Positions 7,712 through 15,826 of a stretch of 29,943 nucleotides of DNA are shown here, piece by piece. The notes beneath the pieces were generated by a model. The model had not been told where the DNA came from. It did not search any database and was given only the letters and a program-made list of their open reading frames with translations. Positions within the stretch are counted from its first letter, which is position 1, and each line of letters opens with the position of its first letter. Location: NCBI GenBank assembly GCA_031257655.1, contig JAIROF010000082.1, positions 1-29,943 on the forward strand, read 5' to 3'. Source of the stretch: Prevotellaceae bacterium (GTDB lineage: Bacteria; Bacteroidota; Bacteroidia; Bacteroidales; UBA932). Both the position numbers and the translations under genes were made by a program.

Positions 7712-8743
7712 CTACCCTGCTTTTTGGTTGCGCATGATGACCAGAATAACTATCGGGATGCCCAGCAGCGAGGTGACGGTGTTGATGGGCAGCGAGGTTT
7801 CGTAGCCCGGAAGGGCGGAAATCATATCGCACAGCAGCATCACCGCAGCGCCCAGCAGCATGGTGACGGGCAGGAGGTAGCGATGGTCGGCTTCGCGGAG
7901 GAGCATGCGCGCCACGTGCGGCGTGGCCACGCCGATAAACCCCACGGGGCCGCAGAAAGCCGTTGCCGTTCCGGTGAGCATGGTGGCGGTGAGCATGAGG
8001 AAGAGGCGCCGGCGCCCCACGCGGTAGCCAATGCTGCGGGCGTAGCGCTCGCCCTGCATGAGCGCGTTGAGCGTTTTGGCAGACAGCAGCGCAAGCGCGC
8101 TGCCGGCAAGCGTAACGGCGCCCAGCACGCAAAGCTGCGCCGAGGTTACGTTGCCCAGCCCGCCCATGGTCCACAGCACGTAGGACTTGAGCGCAGCCTC
8201 GCGGCTAAAGTACTGCAGGGCGCTGATGAGCGCCGACGCCGCGCTGCCCAGCATCACCCCCAGGATGAGCACCGCCATGATGTCGCGCAGGCGCGCGGAG
8301 ATGGCCAGCATGATGAGCATGACGGCGGCGGCGCCTGCGCACGCCGCGGCGGCGTAGCCCATGCCGGCAAGCAGGGCGCCAACCGGCGTTGCGCCCCAAA
8401 GGGAGCGCCCCATGACCAGCAGCGCCACCCCCAGCCCTGCGCCCGAGCTTACGCCCAGAATGTAGGGGTCGGCAAGCGGGTTGCGAAACATGGTTTGCAT
8501 CTGCAGCCCGCTCACCGACAGCGACACGCCGACAAGCAGCGCCACCGCCGCCTTGGGAAGCCGGTAGCCGACTATGATATGCGACACGTGCGACGGCTCG
8601 GCGCCCACCAGCGCCCGCCACGCCGTAGCGGGCGGTATGGGCGCCGAGCCAATCAGCACATCGGCAGCCAGCAGCAGCAGCGTTAGCGCGGCCAGCGCAA
8701 CGCTAAAGGCAACCACCTTGTTATGGCGCTGTGGGGCGTGCAT
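7712..8743 (-). CDS. FecCD/BtuC-type ABC transporter permease
   Basis: A 343-residue, highly hydrophobic protein of the FecCD family with about nine to ten membrane segments. It has the conserved features NPLADPYILGVSSGAGLG (about residues 90-107), GVMLGSAASALISALQYFS, and WTMGGLGNVTSAQL (about 190). The C-terminal part has CGPVGFIGVATPHVARML (about 250-267), the segment that contacts the ATPase, and ends near LLGIPIVILVIMRNQ. It forms the inner-membrane channel with the ATPase encoded one base downstream. It starts 6 bases after the yidC stop, so yidC, the permease and the ATPase probably share a transcript. Iron-chelate, heme and cobalamin are all possible substrates. Confidence 0.92.
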   Translation of the reverse strand: MHAPQRHNKVVAFSVALAALTLLLLAADVLIGSAPIPPATAWRALVGAEPSHVSHIIVGYRLPKAAVALLVGVSLSVSGLQMQTMFRNPLADPYILGVSSGAGLGVALLVMGRSLWGATPVGALLAGMGYAAAACAGAAAVMLIMLAISARLRDIMAVLILGVMLGSAASALISALQYFSREAALKSYVLWTMGGLGNVTSAQLCVLGAVTLAGSALALLSAKTLNALMQGERYARSIGYRVGRRRLFLMLTATMLTGTATAFCGPVGFIGVATPHVARMLLREADHRYLLPVTMLLGAAVMLLCDMISALPGYETSLPINTVTSLLGIPIVILVIMRNQKAG

Positions 8744-8749
8744 GGCGGG

Positions 8750-10609
8750 CTATCTTCTGTTTTTTTGCAGCTGCTGCTGCTTGCGCGCCATCTCCTCGAG
8801 CTTGGCCTGAAACTTCGATTTTTTTACCGGTTTTTTGCTGTTTTCTTTCATCCGCGCGTGCAGCTTGTCCTCGTTCACCAAGCGGCGCGTGGCAAAGTTT
8901 TGCCCAATGGTAATCAGGTTGGAGAGGAAGTAGTAGTAGCTCAGCCCCGCCGCGTAGCTGTTGAACCAAAAAAGCATCATGGCGGGCATGAGGTAGAGCG
9001 TCATGAACTTCATTCCGGGCATCCCCGTATCGGGCGTTTGCGCCATGCTCATGCGGGAGGATACGAAGAGGGCGGCGGCCATGAGGAGCGTAAACAGGCT
9101 GATGTGGTCGCCGTAAAAGGGAATGGAGAAGGGGAGGCTGAGGATGGAGTCGAAGCCCGATAGGTCGTCGGCCCAAAGGAAGGATTGCTGCCGCAGCTCG
9201 ATGGAGGCCGGAAAAAACCGGAACATGGCTATCAAAATCGGGAGCTGAACGAGGATGGGCAAACAGCCGCCCATGGGGCTTGCGCCGGCTTTTTTGTAGA
9301 GCGCCATCGTTTCCTGCTGCTTTTTCATGGCGTCCTCCTTTTTGGGGTATTTTTTTGCAATTCTGTCCACGTCCGGCTTCAGCAGGCGCATCTTTGCCGA
9401 CGAAATGTAGGATTTGAAGGTCAGCGGAAACAGCAGCAGCTTTATGATGATGGTAAGGATGAGAATAATGACGCCGTAGCTGGCAATATACTTGCCCAGC
9501 AAATCGAAAATGGGGATAACCAGCAGGCGGTTTATCCAGCCTATGATCCAGCCGCCCAGGGGCACCAGCTTGTGGAAGTTGCTTTCGTATGACTTGAGCG
9601 TGCTGTAGTGGTTGGGGCCAAAGTAGAAGGCCATTGGCAGGCTCTGGTCGCGCCGCGCCGCTATCGGCAGCTGGACGTTTGCCGCGTACTGCTTGAGCAG
9701 GCGCTCGCGGTTGTCGGGCTTGTAGGTGTGGTAGCCTACGTATGCGCCGTAAAAGTTTTCGCCTTTGGCCACCAGAATGGAGGAGAAGAACTGCTGCTTG
9801 AAGGCTACCCACTGCAGGCGCGTTTTCACCGTTTCCTCCTTGCTGCCATCGCCCATGCCCAGCTCTTCGATGCTCGTTTCGCCGGGGTAGCTGTAGGCAA
9901 CCGTGCTGTAGCTGTTTTCGTTGCCAAACGCTTTTTCCTGCTGAAAGGCGCTGTACGACCACAGCAGGTCGGCGTTGGTAACGTTGTGCAGGCCCTCCAG
10001 CCGGAGGTTAAAGTCCACCATGTAGGAGCCTTTGCGCAGCGTGTACTCGTAGTCCACCAGCTGCCCTTCGCCCAGCTGCAGGCGCATCACAAAGGTGTAG
10101 GCGGCTTCGTCCTCCGCCAGCGTGTACGAGGTTTCGGGCGTTTGCGGCGTAAAGAAGAAGTCGGAGGTGGTAAAGTTGCGGCTGTCGTCGGTGTAGAAGG
10201 TGAGCGCAAAGTCGTTTTTGTCGCCCTCAAAGAGCACCAGCGGCTGGCTGTTGTAGGCCTGGTAGGGTTTTATTTTCACCGAGTACACGCGCCCGCCGCG
10301 GTTGGTGAGCGTTACGGCCACCACGTCATTTTCGATGGTGTAGAATTGCTGCTCGGCAGCGGCGGCGGCTTGCGCCGGCAGCTCCTTTGAGGTTAGCGCA
10401 TTGGGCTGCCCGGCGGCGGCCGGCGCGGCGCGGTTGCTGCCGTAGGCGCTTTCGGCAGCCGCTTTTTCTGCCGCAAAATTTTCTGCCGCAATCGAATCGA
10501 GGCGATGCTTCTCCTGCGCATATTTTTCGGATTGCTTTGAGGTGTAGTAGCTAAAACCTATGAGAATTGCTCCAATTGCAAGAAAGCCGTAAAACGTGTT
10601 CCTGTCCAT
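8750..10609 (-). CDS. yidC: Membrane protein insertase YidC
   Basis: A 619-residue YidC of the long form found in Gram-negative bacteria. Residues 5-22 form the first membrane helix. A large periplasmic beta domain follows (about 60-350). The conserved insertase core (about 365-590) has five membrane helices: IASYGVIILILTIIIKLLLFP, the coiled cytoplasmic hairpin KPDVDRIAKKYPKKEDAMKKQQETM, GGCLPILVQLPILIAMF, and two further helices. The conserved positive residue in the hydrophilic groove is K399 in LTFKS, where Escherichia coli has arginine. The tail is basic (KKPVKKSKFQ, KNRR), as expected for ribosome contact. It inserts and folds inner-membrane proteins alone or with SecYEG. The gene lies between a DUF349 gene and a FecCD/FecE transporter, all on the minus strand. 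Confidence 0.96.
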   Translation of the reverse strand: MDRNTFYGFLAIGAILIGFSYYTSKQSEKYAQEKHRLDSIAAENFAAEKAAAESAYGSNRAAPAAAGQPNALTSKELPAQAAAAAEQQFYTIENDVVAVTLTNRGGRVYSVKIKPYQAYNSQPLVLFEGDKNDFALTFYTDDSRNFTTSDFFFTPQTPETSYTLAEDEAAYTFVMRLQLGEGQLVDYEYTLRKGSYMVDFNLRLEGLHNVTNADLLWSYSAFQQEKAFGNENSYSTVAYSYPGETSIEELGMGDGSKEETVKTRLQWVAFKQQFFSSILVAKGENFYGAYVGYHTYKPDNRERLLKQYAANVQLPIAARRDQSLPMAFYFGPNHYSTLKSYESNFHKLVPLGGWIIGWINRLLVIPIFDLLGKYIASYGVIILILTIIIKLLLFPLTFKSYISSAKMRLLKPDVDRIAKKYPKKEDAMKKQQETMALYKKAGASPMGGCLPILVQLPILIAMFRFFPASIELRQQSFLWADDLSGFDSILSLPFSIPFYGDHISLFTLLMAAALFVSSRMSMAQTPDTGMPGMKFMTLYLMPAMMLFWFNSYAAGLSYYYFLSNLITIGQNFATRRLVNEDKLHARMKENSKKPVKKSKFQAKLEEMARKQQQLQKNRR

Positions 10610-10649
10610 TTAGTTGTTTTGTGTTATTGTAGTTTAGTTGTTGCTTTAT

Positions 10650-10699
10650 TTTTCCTGTTTACTTTTCCTGTTTACTTTTCCGCATCATTTTCCGCATCA
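10650..10699. repeat. Two tandem duplications between the DUF349 gene and yidC
   Basis: The 13-bp unit TTTTCCTGTTTAC occurs twice (10650-10662, 10663-10675). It is followed directly by the 12-bp unit TTTTCCGCATCA twice (10676-10687, 10688-10699). The second copy of the 12-bp unit contains the stop codon of the DUF349 gene, which is read on the minus strand. Confidence 0.85.
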
Positions 10700-12598
10700 T
10701 TTTTCCACGCCGTTTAGCAGGTCTAACTTTTGCATTACCACATTGAGCTCGCTTCGCGCTTTTTCGATATTATTTTTGACCTCCTGCACGAGCTTTTCGG
10801 CATTTTTGGAGCGGGCAAAAAACCCAATATTGTTTTCCCAGAGCTGGATGTCGCTTTTCAGCTGCTTGAGCTGCTGGTTGAGCTTTTCGCGCTCGCGCGG
10901 AATTTGCCGGCTGCCCTTGCCCGAAGGCGAGGCTATGCGCTCCTTAAAGTCGATAAGCTGCCGGTCGGCCGCGCTAATTTTGAGGGCTTCAAAAAGCGCG
11001 TCGATGGCGGCGCGGTAGCTCTTTTGCAGGCGCTCCTTCTGCTTCACGGGGACGTAGCCGATTTCGCTCCAGCGCTGCTGAAACTCCTTAATGGCCGAAA
11101 GGTTGCCGGAGGGGTTATCGGAGATGGCAAAGCTTTTCACTTCGCTTATCAGCGCTTCTTTTTTCTTCAGGTTTTCGTCGTAGCGGGCGTCCTGCGTGGC
11201 AAAGTGCTCTTTTTTGCGGTCAAAAAATTTGTTGCAGGCCGCGCGGAAGCGCTTCCATATTGCGTCGGACTGCCGGTGGGGCACGGGGCCGATGGTCTTC
11301 CACTGCGCCTGTATTTTGACCAGCTCGTCGGTTGTTTTTTTCCACTCATCGCTTTCGGCGAGCAGCTCGGCCTGGGCGCAGAGATCCAGCTTCTGCTGAA
11401 GGTTGTGCTGCATTTCGGCTTTTTGCTCGGAAAAAAAGAGGCGGCGGTTGTCGAAGAAGGTGGTGCAGGCCGCGCGGAAGCGGCGAAAAATTTTGTTGCT
11501 CTCCTTGCGGGGAACGGCGCCAATGGACTTCCACATCTTCTGCAAGTCGAGCAGCAGCTGCGTTTTTTCGCCCCACTCCTTTAGCAGCAGGATGGGCGTA
11601 GCGTGCAGCTCCTCCGCCTTTTCGCACAGCACCTGCTTTAGCGACAGGTTGTTTTGCTGCTCTACCTTTAGCTGCTCAAAGTAGTCGGCATGCTTCTTAT
11701 TTATTTGGGTGGTTACATTTTTGAAGCGCTCCCACAGCGGCTCGCGAAATTCGGCCGCCACGGGGCCAATATCGCGCCACTGGTCGTGGTACTTGTGCAG
11801 CTCGCGAAACGCCTTCACCACATCGTCTCTAAGCAGCAGCTCCTCCGCCTTTTCGCACAGCAGCTGCTTGAGCTCAAAGTTCTTCTTAAAGTCAAGCTCC
11901 CGTAGCTCCTTGTTTATTTTCACCACATCGTAGAATTTTTCTACGTTGTAGTTATACACATCCCACACCTCCTTTTGCTTAGGCTGTGGCACCGCCCCGA
12001 TAGCCCGCCAGCGCGACTGCAGCTGCTTAAAGTCGTTGAAGACGGCGTTAAAGTCGCCCTGCCGCTCCAGCAGCTGCTTGAGCTCCTCGATGATGGCCAG
12101 CTTGAGGGCAAGGTTGGCTTCGCGCTCCTGGTCCAGCTTTTCCGACAGCTCGGTGCGCATTTTTTTGTACCGCGCAAACAGCTCTTTCAGGCGCGCTTCC
12201 AAGCCGTCATCGGGCATAACGAAGGCTTCGGCGCTGCCGTTTTCTGCCGCAAATGCGCGGCTGAGCCGCTCCTGCTCCAGCGCAAATTTTTTGTAGAACG
12301 CCACCTTAATGGCCTCTACCTCGCTCTTGAGGCTTTGCTCCGGCTTTTCGTTCAGCAGCTTTTCCAGCACATCGAGCAGCGCCGCACGGTCTAAGGCGTC
12401 GTAGGCGGTGGCGTAGGCCGCCGCATCCGCCTCCGCGTCGGCGTCGGCATCGTCAATGCCCTCGTGCTCTTCTATTTGCAGCTCATCCAACGAAGCCGCC
12501 AGCTGGGTTTCTTCATCCGAAAAATCAACCGCATCCTGCAGCTGAGTACCGGCGTAATTGTTCTCAAAATCCTCGTTATGAATATCTTGCGATTCCAT
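10697..12598 (-). CDS. DUF349 repeat protein
   Basis: A 633-residue cytoplasmic protein. An acidic, low-complexity N-terminus (about 1-75) precedes five DUF349 repeats spaced 75-85 residues apart. Each has a W-x-x-I-G-x-V-P-type signature: SRWRAIGAVPQ near 193, QWRDIGPVA near 270, MWKSIGAVPR near 353, QWKTIGPVPH near 428 and RWSEIGYVPV near 508. All are followed by helical segments such as FRAACTTFFDNRR. The C-terminus is a predicted coiled coil (ERIASPSGKG onward). There is no signal peptide or membrane helix. DUF349 proteins are common in Bacteroidota and their function is not established. The gene has a likely promoter at 12642-12649 and is divergent from trmD. Confidence 0.88.
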   Translation of the reverse strand: MESQDIHNEDFENNYAGTQLQDAVDFSDEETQLAASLDELQIEEHEGIDDADADAEADAAAYATAYDALDRAALLDVLEKLLNEKPEQSLKSEVEAIKVAFYKKFALEQERLSRAFAAENGSAEAFVMPDDGLEARLKELFARYKKMRTELSEKLDQEREANLALKLAIIEELKQLLERQGDFNAVFNDFKQLQSRWRAIGAVPQPKQKEVWDVYNYNVEKFYDVVKINKELRELDFKKNFELKQLLCEKAEELLLRDDVVKAFRELHKYHDQWRDIGPVAAEFREPLWERFKNVTTQINKKHADYFEQLKVEQQNNLSLKQVLCEKAEELHATPILLLKEWGEKTQLLLDLQKMWKSIGAVPRKESNKIFRRFRAACTTFFDNRRLFFSEQKAEMQHNLQQKLDLCAQAELLAESDEWKKTTDELVKIQAQWKTIGPVPHRQSDAIWKRFRAACNKFFDRKKEHFATQDARYDENLKKKEALISEVKSFAISDNPSGNLSAIKEFQQRWSEIGYVPVKQKERLQKSYRAAIDALFEALKISAADRQLIDFKERIASPSGKGSRQIPREREKLNQQLKQLKSDIQLWENNIGFFARSKNAEKLVQEVKNNIEKARSELNVVMQKLDLLNGVEK

Positions 12599-12641
12599 GG
12601 CGTAATGTATTATACTTTAATGTGGCTTACTTAGAAACTTG

Positions 12642-12649
12642 CAAATATA
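12642..12649 (-). promoter_or_regulatory. -7 box for the DUF349 gene
   Basis: TATATTTG on the minus strand is a perfect TAnnTTTG box 44 bases before the ATG at 12598. No TTTG -33 element is seen at standard spacing. Confidence 0.45.
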
Positions 12650-12719
12650 GCACTTTTGCTTGGCATACACGATTTTTCCCTAATTTTTACTTTTTTTTGC
12701 TGCTTTTTCATTTCCATGC

Positions 12720-12751
12720 TTTGCGAATATTGCAAACTTAGCGTATGTTTG
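12720..12751 (+). promoter_or_regulatory. Primary-sigma promoter of trmD
   Basis: TTTG at 12720-12723, a spacer of exactly 20 bases and TATGTTTG at 12744-12751 match the Bacteroidota consensus fully. The leader of about 110 bases contains imperfect ATTCAACG-type repeats (12804-12856). Confidence 0.75.
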
Positions 12752-12866
12752 TTGAAAAAATAGCGAATTTCAAATTGAGAATGGCGGCGGCGGCAATAAC
12801 GTCATTCAACGAATTCAACGGATTCTACGGATTCAAAATTTTCAACGATTCAAAACCTCAAAAGCC

Positions 12867-13553
12867 ATGCGCATAGACGTTCTCACCGTGCTCCCCGAGC
12901 TGCTCGACAGCCCCTTTGGGCACTCCATCATCAAGCGCGCCCAGGCAAAGGGCGTGGCCGAAGTATGCGTGCACAACATCCGCGACTACGCTACCGACAA
13001 GCACCGCTCCGTAGACGACTACTCCTTTGGCGGCGATGCCGGAATGGTGCTGAAAATTCAGCCCGTTTTTACGCTCATAGAAAAGCTCACCGCCGAGCGC
13101 GCCTACGACGATATCATCTTCCTTACGCCCGACGGCGAACGGTACAACCAGCAAACGGCAAACTACCTCTCCACCCGGCAAAACCTCATGCTCCTGTGCG
13201 GGCACTACAAGGGCGTTGACCACCGGATACGCGAGCACCTCATCACGCGCGAGCTCTCGGTGGGCGACTACGTGCTCACCGGCGGCGAGCTGGCCGCCGC
13301 CGTGGTGGTGGACAGCGTGGTGCGCCTGCTGCCGGGTGCCATCTCCAACGAAACCTCCGCGCTAAGCGATTCGTTTCAGGACAACCTCCTCTCGGCCCCG
13401 GTGTACACCAGACCCGCAGAGTTCAACGGATGGAAGGTGCCCGAAGTGCTGCTGTCGGGCAACTTTAAGGAGATTGCAAAGTGGCAGGAAAATGAAGCGC
13501 TTGAGCGCACGGCGCGCCTGAGACCCGATTTGCTCAACAGCCGCACCAAATAG
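12867..13553 (+). CDS. trmD: tRNA (guanine37-N1)-methyltransferase TrmD
   Basis: A 228-residue SPOUT methyltransferase of normal length. It opens with MRIDVLTVLPELLDSPFGHSI, carries the DKHRSVDDYSFGGDAGMVL segment (about 50-70), and has the trefoil-knot S-adenosylmethionine site LLCGHYKGVDHRIREH (about 110-127) and SVGDYVLTGGELAA (about 131-144). The catalytic C-terminal segment SNETSALSDSFQDNLLSAPVYTRP is also present. TrmD methylates G37 of tRNAs reading CNN codons and prevents frameshifts; one such tRNA, tRNA-Pro(UGG), is encoded 2 kb downstream. It is transcribed from its own promoter and is not in the rpsP-rimM operon seen in many other bacteria. Confidence 0.96.
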   Translation: MRIDVLTVLPELLDSPFGHSIIKRAQAKGVAEVCVHNIRDYATDKHRSVDDYSFGGDAGMVLKIQPVFTLIEKLTAERAYDDIIFLTPDGERYNQQTANYLSTRQNLMLLCGHYKGVDHRIREHLITRELSVGDYVLTGGELAAAVVVDSVVRLLPGAISNETSALSDSFQDNLLSAPVYTRPAEFNGWKVPEVLLSGNFKEIAKWQENEALERTARLRPDLLNSRTK

Positions 13554-13752
13554 CCTCCCCAACCCATCCCCAGCCAAAAATTCTTGGCCGCTTGAGCGCC
13601 GCCTTTGGACGAAAAAAACGCCAATAAATATAAATTCTCTATTTTTCATATTATTTATGCAAATGCACACGTAGGCTCATATAAAAATAGCGTATTATTG
13701 CATCGTAATTCAACACCAACAACGACGACTACTTTAATTACGAAAACACCTT

Positions 13753-15498
13753 ATGGCAACGAATAAAAAAGTAACGAACCCTGCTAAAAAGAACAACACA
13801 ACCATAGCAAAATCAACGGCTAAATCGACGGCTAAAACGGCAAAGCCTGCGGTAAAGCCTGCGGCAACACCAGCGGCAAAAACAGCCCCTGCAAAAAAGA
13901 GCACGGCAAAGCCCGCTACGACAACAAAAGCGGTACAAAAAGTTGCCCCCACGAAATCTGCAACCACCACCTCTGCCAATGCTACGGGTAAGCCAAAGCC
14001 CGTGGCGAAAAAACCCGCTGCAACTCCCCAACCTGCCGCAAAACCGGCGGTGAAAGCCGCCGCAAAACCGGCGGTGAAATCCGTCGCAAAATCCGTCGCA
14101 AAACCGGCTGCAAAACCCGCCGCGAAACCGGCTGCAAAACCCGCTGCAAAACCCGCTGCGAAACCCGCTGCAAAACCCGCTGCGAAACCTGCGGTGAAAG
14201 CCGCCGCAAAACCGGCCGCAAAACCGGCCGCAAAACCGGCTGCAAAACCCGCCGCGAAACCTGCGGTGAAAGCCGCCACAAAACCGGCTGTGAAATCCGT
14301 CGCAAAACCGGCTGCAAAACCCGCCGCAAAACCGGCTGCAAAACCGGCTGCAAAATCGGCTGCAAAACCCGCCGCAAAACCGGCTGCAAAACCCGCCGCA
14401 AAGCCTGCTGCGAAACCCGCCGCAAAGCCGGCTGCAAAGCCGGCTGCAAAACCCGCCGCAAAGCCTGCTGTGAAACCCGCCGCAAAACCGGCTGAGAAAC
14501 CCGCCGCAAAACCGGCTGCAAAACCCGCCGCAAAGCCTGCTGTGAAACCCGCCGCAAAACCGGCTGCGAAACCCGCCGCAAAACCGGCTGCGAAACCCGC
14601 CGCAAAACCGGCTGCGAAACCTGCTGCGAAACCTGCCGCAAAATCCGTTGCGAAACCTGCCGCAAAACCTGCCGCGAAACCGGCTGCGAAACCCGCCGCA
14701 AAACCGGCCGCGAAACCTGCCGCGAAACCCGCCGCAAAACCCGCCGCAAAACCTGCCGCAAAAAATAGCGCCACGACCAAAGTCGCACCAAAGCCTGCGG
14801 TGAAAAAAAATATAGCCGCCCCACAAGCCCCTGCGATGCCAAAAATTGCCAAACCTGCTGCAAAAAGTAGCGCCCCGGCCAAGGATACCGCAAAAGCCGC
14901 CGCGAGCAAAGCAGCCGCAAAAAAAACAGCCACAAGCCCCGCCAAAAAAACTGGAGCAAGCAGCGCAAACAAGCCAGGCCAGCAGGCGGCAGCAAAGAAA
15001 ATACCGCCGGCAAAAGTCCCGCCAAAGAAGCCCGAAGCAAAGAAAGCCGACGCCTCGCGGCAGCCCCAGGCAGCGCCGCCCGCCTCCACCCCAGCCAACA
15101 AGGAGCAAAAGCAGCGCAAGCTGCCCCGAATTGGGGTAGGCGTTGGCAAGCGCCGCGTTGTGGTAAGCTACAAGAACCTCTCGCCCGACCTCCAGGAGCT
15201 CCTGCGCCTAAAATACCCGACCGGATGGAACGACTACGTGATTAAAGTCAACAAAAGCGAAACCGACTTCTTCCACGCCGTGATGCTCGAAACCGACGAG
15301 ACCAGCTACCTCGTTAAGGTGGACGTGAAGATAGACACGCACCCCAAAGACGACGACGATATTCTGGACAGCGTTATCAGCCACGTGGTGGATACCGGCG
15401 ACGACGTCATTGCCGCCCACAACGACGTGGACGATGACGCCATAGTGGGCGACAGCAGCAGAGGCGGCAACGCCGATGACGATGACGGGCTGAGCTAA
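13753..15498 (+). CDS. KPAA-repeat histone H1/AlgP-like protein with separate C-terminal domain
   Basis: A 581-residue protein in four parts. Residues 1-90 are rich in K, A, P, T and S. Residues about 91-337 are an almost pure KPAA tetrapeptide array with occasional KPAV, KSVA, KAAA and KPAE. Residues 338-456 are a lysine/alanine-rich linker. Residues 457-581 are a non-repetitive domain (LPRIGVGVGKRRVVVSYKNLS, LLRLKYPTGWNDYVIKV, TSYLVKVDVKID) that ends in an aspartate-rich tail. The basic repeat resembles eukaryotic H1 tails, AlgP of Pseudomonas and bacterial H1-like proteins, so DNA or RNA binding is likely. I recall short stand-alone relatives of the C-terminal domain in Bacteroidota, of unknown function. 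The reading strand is settled by the non-repetitive C-terminus. Antisense frames through the repeat are shadows. Confidence 0.85.
   Translation: MATNKKVTNPAKKNNTTIAKSTAKSTAKTAKPAVKPAATPAAKTAPAKKSTAKPATTTKAVQKVAPTKSATTTSANATGKPKPVAKKPAATPQPAAKPAVKAAAKPAVKSVAKSVAKPAAKPAAKPAAKPAAKPAAKPAAKPAAKPAVKAAAKPAAKPAAKPAAKPAAKPAVKAATKPAVKSVAKPAAKPAAKPAAKPAAKSAAKPAAKPAAKPAAKPAAKPAAKPAAKPAAKPAAKPAVKPAAKPAEKPAAKPAAKPAAKPAVKPAAKPAAKPAAKPAAKPAAKPAAKPAAKPAAKSVAKPAAKPAAKPAAKPAAKPAAKPAAKPAAKPAAKPAAKNSATTKVAPKPAVKKNIAAPQAPAMPKIAKPAAKSSAPAKDTAKAAASKAAAKKTATSPAKKTGASSANKPGQQAAAKKIPPAKVPPKKPEAKKADASRQPQAAPPASTPANKEQKQRKLPRIGVGVGKRRVVVSYKNLSPDLQELLRLKYPTGWNDYVIKVNKSETDFFHAVMLETDETSYLVKVDVKIDTHPKDDDDILDSVISHVVDTGDDVIAAHNDVDDDAIVGDSSRGGNADDDDGLS
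14026..14762 (+). repeat. 12-bp tandem coding array (KPAA units)
   Basis: About sixty units alternate between AAACCGGCTGCA-like and AAACCCGCCGCA-like sequences, with few interruptions. All units are 12 bases long, so copy changes keep the frame. Higher-order blocks are visible: the run KPAVKAAAKPA and the pair KPAAKPAVKPAA each occur more than once, which suggests unequal recombination. Confidence 0.9.
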
Positions 15499-15558
15499 CC
15501 GGCAACGAAAAAAAATGAACAAAAGCAAACCTTTTTTTTCATTACCAAAAAAAAATTG

Positions 15559-15566
15559 TACTTTTG
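15559..15566 (+). promoter_or_regulatory. -7 box of the tRNA-Pro promoter
   Basis: TACTTTTG is a perfect TAnnTTTG box, 10 bases before the tRNA 5' end. A T-rich tract is found at the -33 position. The sequence TTTGTACCC is shared with the tRNA-Leu promoter. Confidence 0.55.
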
Positions 15567-15576
15567 TACCCTTTTT

Positions 15577-15650
15577 CGGGGTGTAGCGTAGCCCGGTATC
15601 GCGCCTGCTTTGGGAGCAGGAGGTCGTCGGTTCAAATCCGGCCACCCCGA
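15577..15650 (+). tRNA. tRNA-Pro (anticodon UGG)
   Basis: A 74-base cloverleaf. The acceptor stem is CGGGGTG / CACCCCG with discriminator A. The anticodon arm is CCTGC-TTTGGGA-GCAGG with anticodon TGG, and the T-arm is GTCGG-TTCAAAT-CCGGC. The C1-G72 pair is typical of bacterial tRNA-Pro. The 3' CCA is not encoded. Confidence 0.96.
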
Positions 15651-15701
15651 CAACCGTTGTAAAATACTTAGAAACAGCTGACTAAAACTGCATCTAACCT
15701 G

Positions 15702-15726
15702 TAGATAGCTGTATCTAACCTTTTTT
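15702..15726 (+). terminator. Possible tRNA-Pro terminator
   Basis: A 6-bp AT-rich stem TAGATA / TATCTA with a 4-base loop (15702-15717) is followed after three bases by six T. It is weak. It sits within a near-direct repeat (CTGCATCTAACCT and CTGTATCTAACCT). Confidence 0.3.
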
Positions 15727-15744
15727 GGTTCCACAGCATATCTT

Positions 15745-15822
15745 ATGGCTGCATCTATATCTATTCTTCTTTTCGCAGGGGCATTTTGGTCATACTATTT
15801 CAGTAAAAGAAAAAAATCATAG
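15745..15822 (+). CDS. Candidate 25-residue membrane peptide
   Basis: A short frame begins ATGGCTGCATCT and ends TCATAG. The 25-residue product has one hydrophobic stretch (residues 4-18, ISILLFAGAFWSYYF) followed by a strongly basic tail SKRKKS, which predicts a single membrane helix with the tail in the cytoplasm. It stops 4 bases before the next small frame, as in a two-gene unit. There is no recognised family. It could be a small regulatory or toxin-like membrane peptide, or chance. Codon evidence is too short to decide. Confidence 0.35.
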   Translation: MAASISILLFAGAFWSYYFSKRKKS

Positions 15823-15826
15823 CATT

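Noticed and set aside
7664..8686. 340-codon plus-strand frame opposite the permease gene
   Set aside because: Its product is rich in H, R, Q and G with no domain. The minus strand encodes a clear FecCD permease.
9608..11584. Plus-strand frames opposite yidC and the DUF349 gene
   Set aside because: No recognisable domains. The minus-strand genes are clear family members.
13573..13588. Hairpin GCCAA/TTGGC after trmD as a terminator
   Set aside because: Only a 5-bp stem and no T-run follows.
14026..14762. Regular repeats that could suggest a CRISPR array
   Set aside because: Units are 12 bp with no unique spacers and lie in frame inside a coding region.
13734..15149. Long minus-strand frame of FAAGFAAGF repeats opposite the KPAA gene, and two further long minus-strand frames there
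   Set aside because: They are shadows of the 12-bp repeat, which stays open in several frames. The plus frame has a non-repetitive, protein-like C-terminal domain and a proper start.
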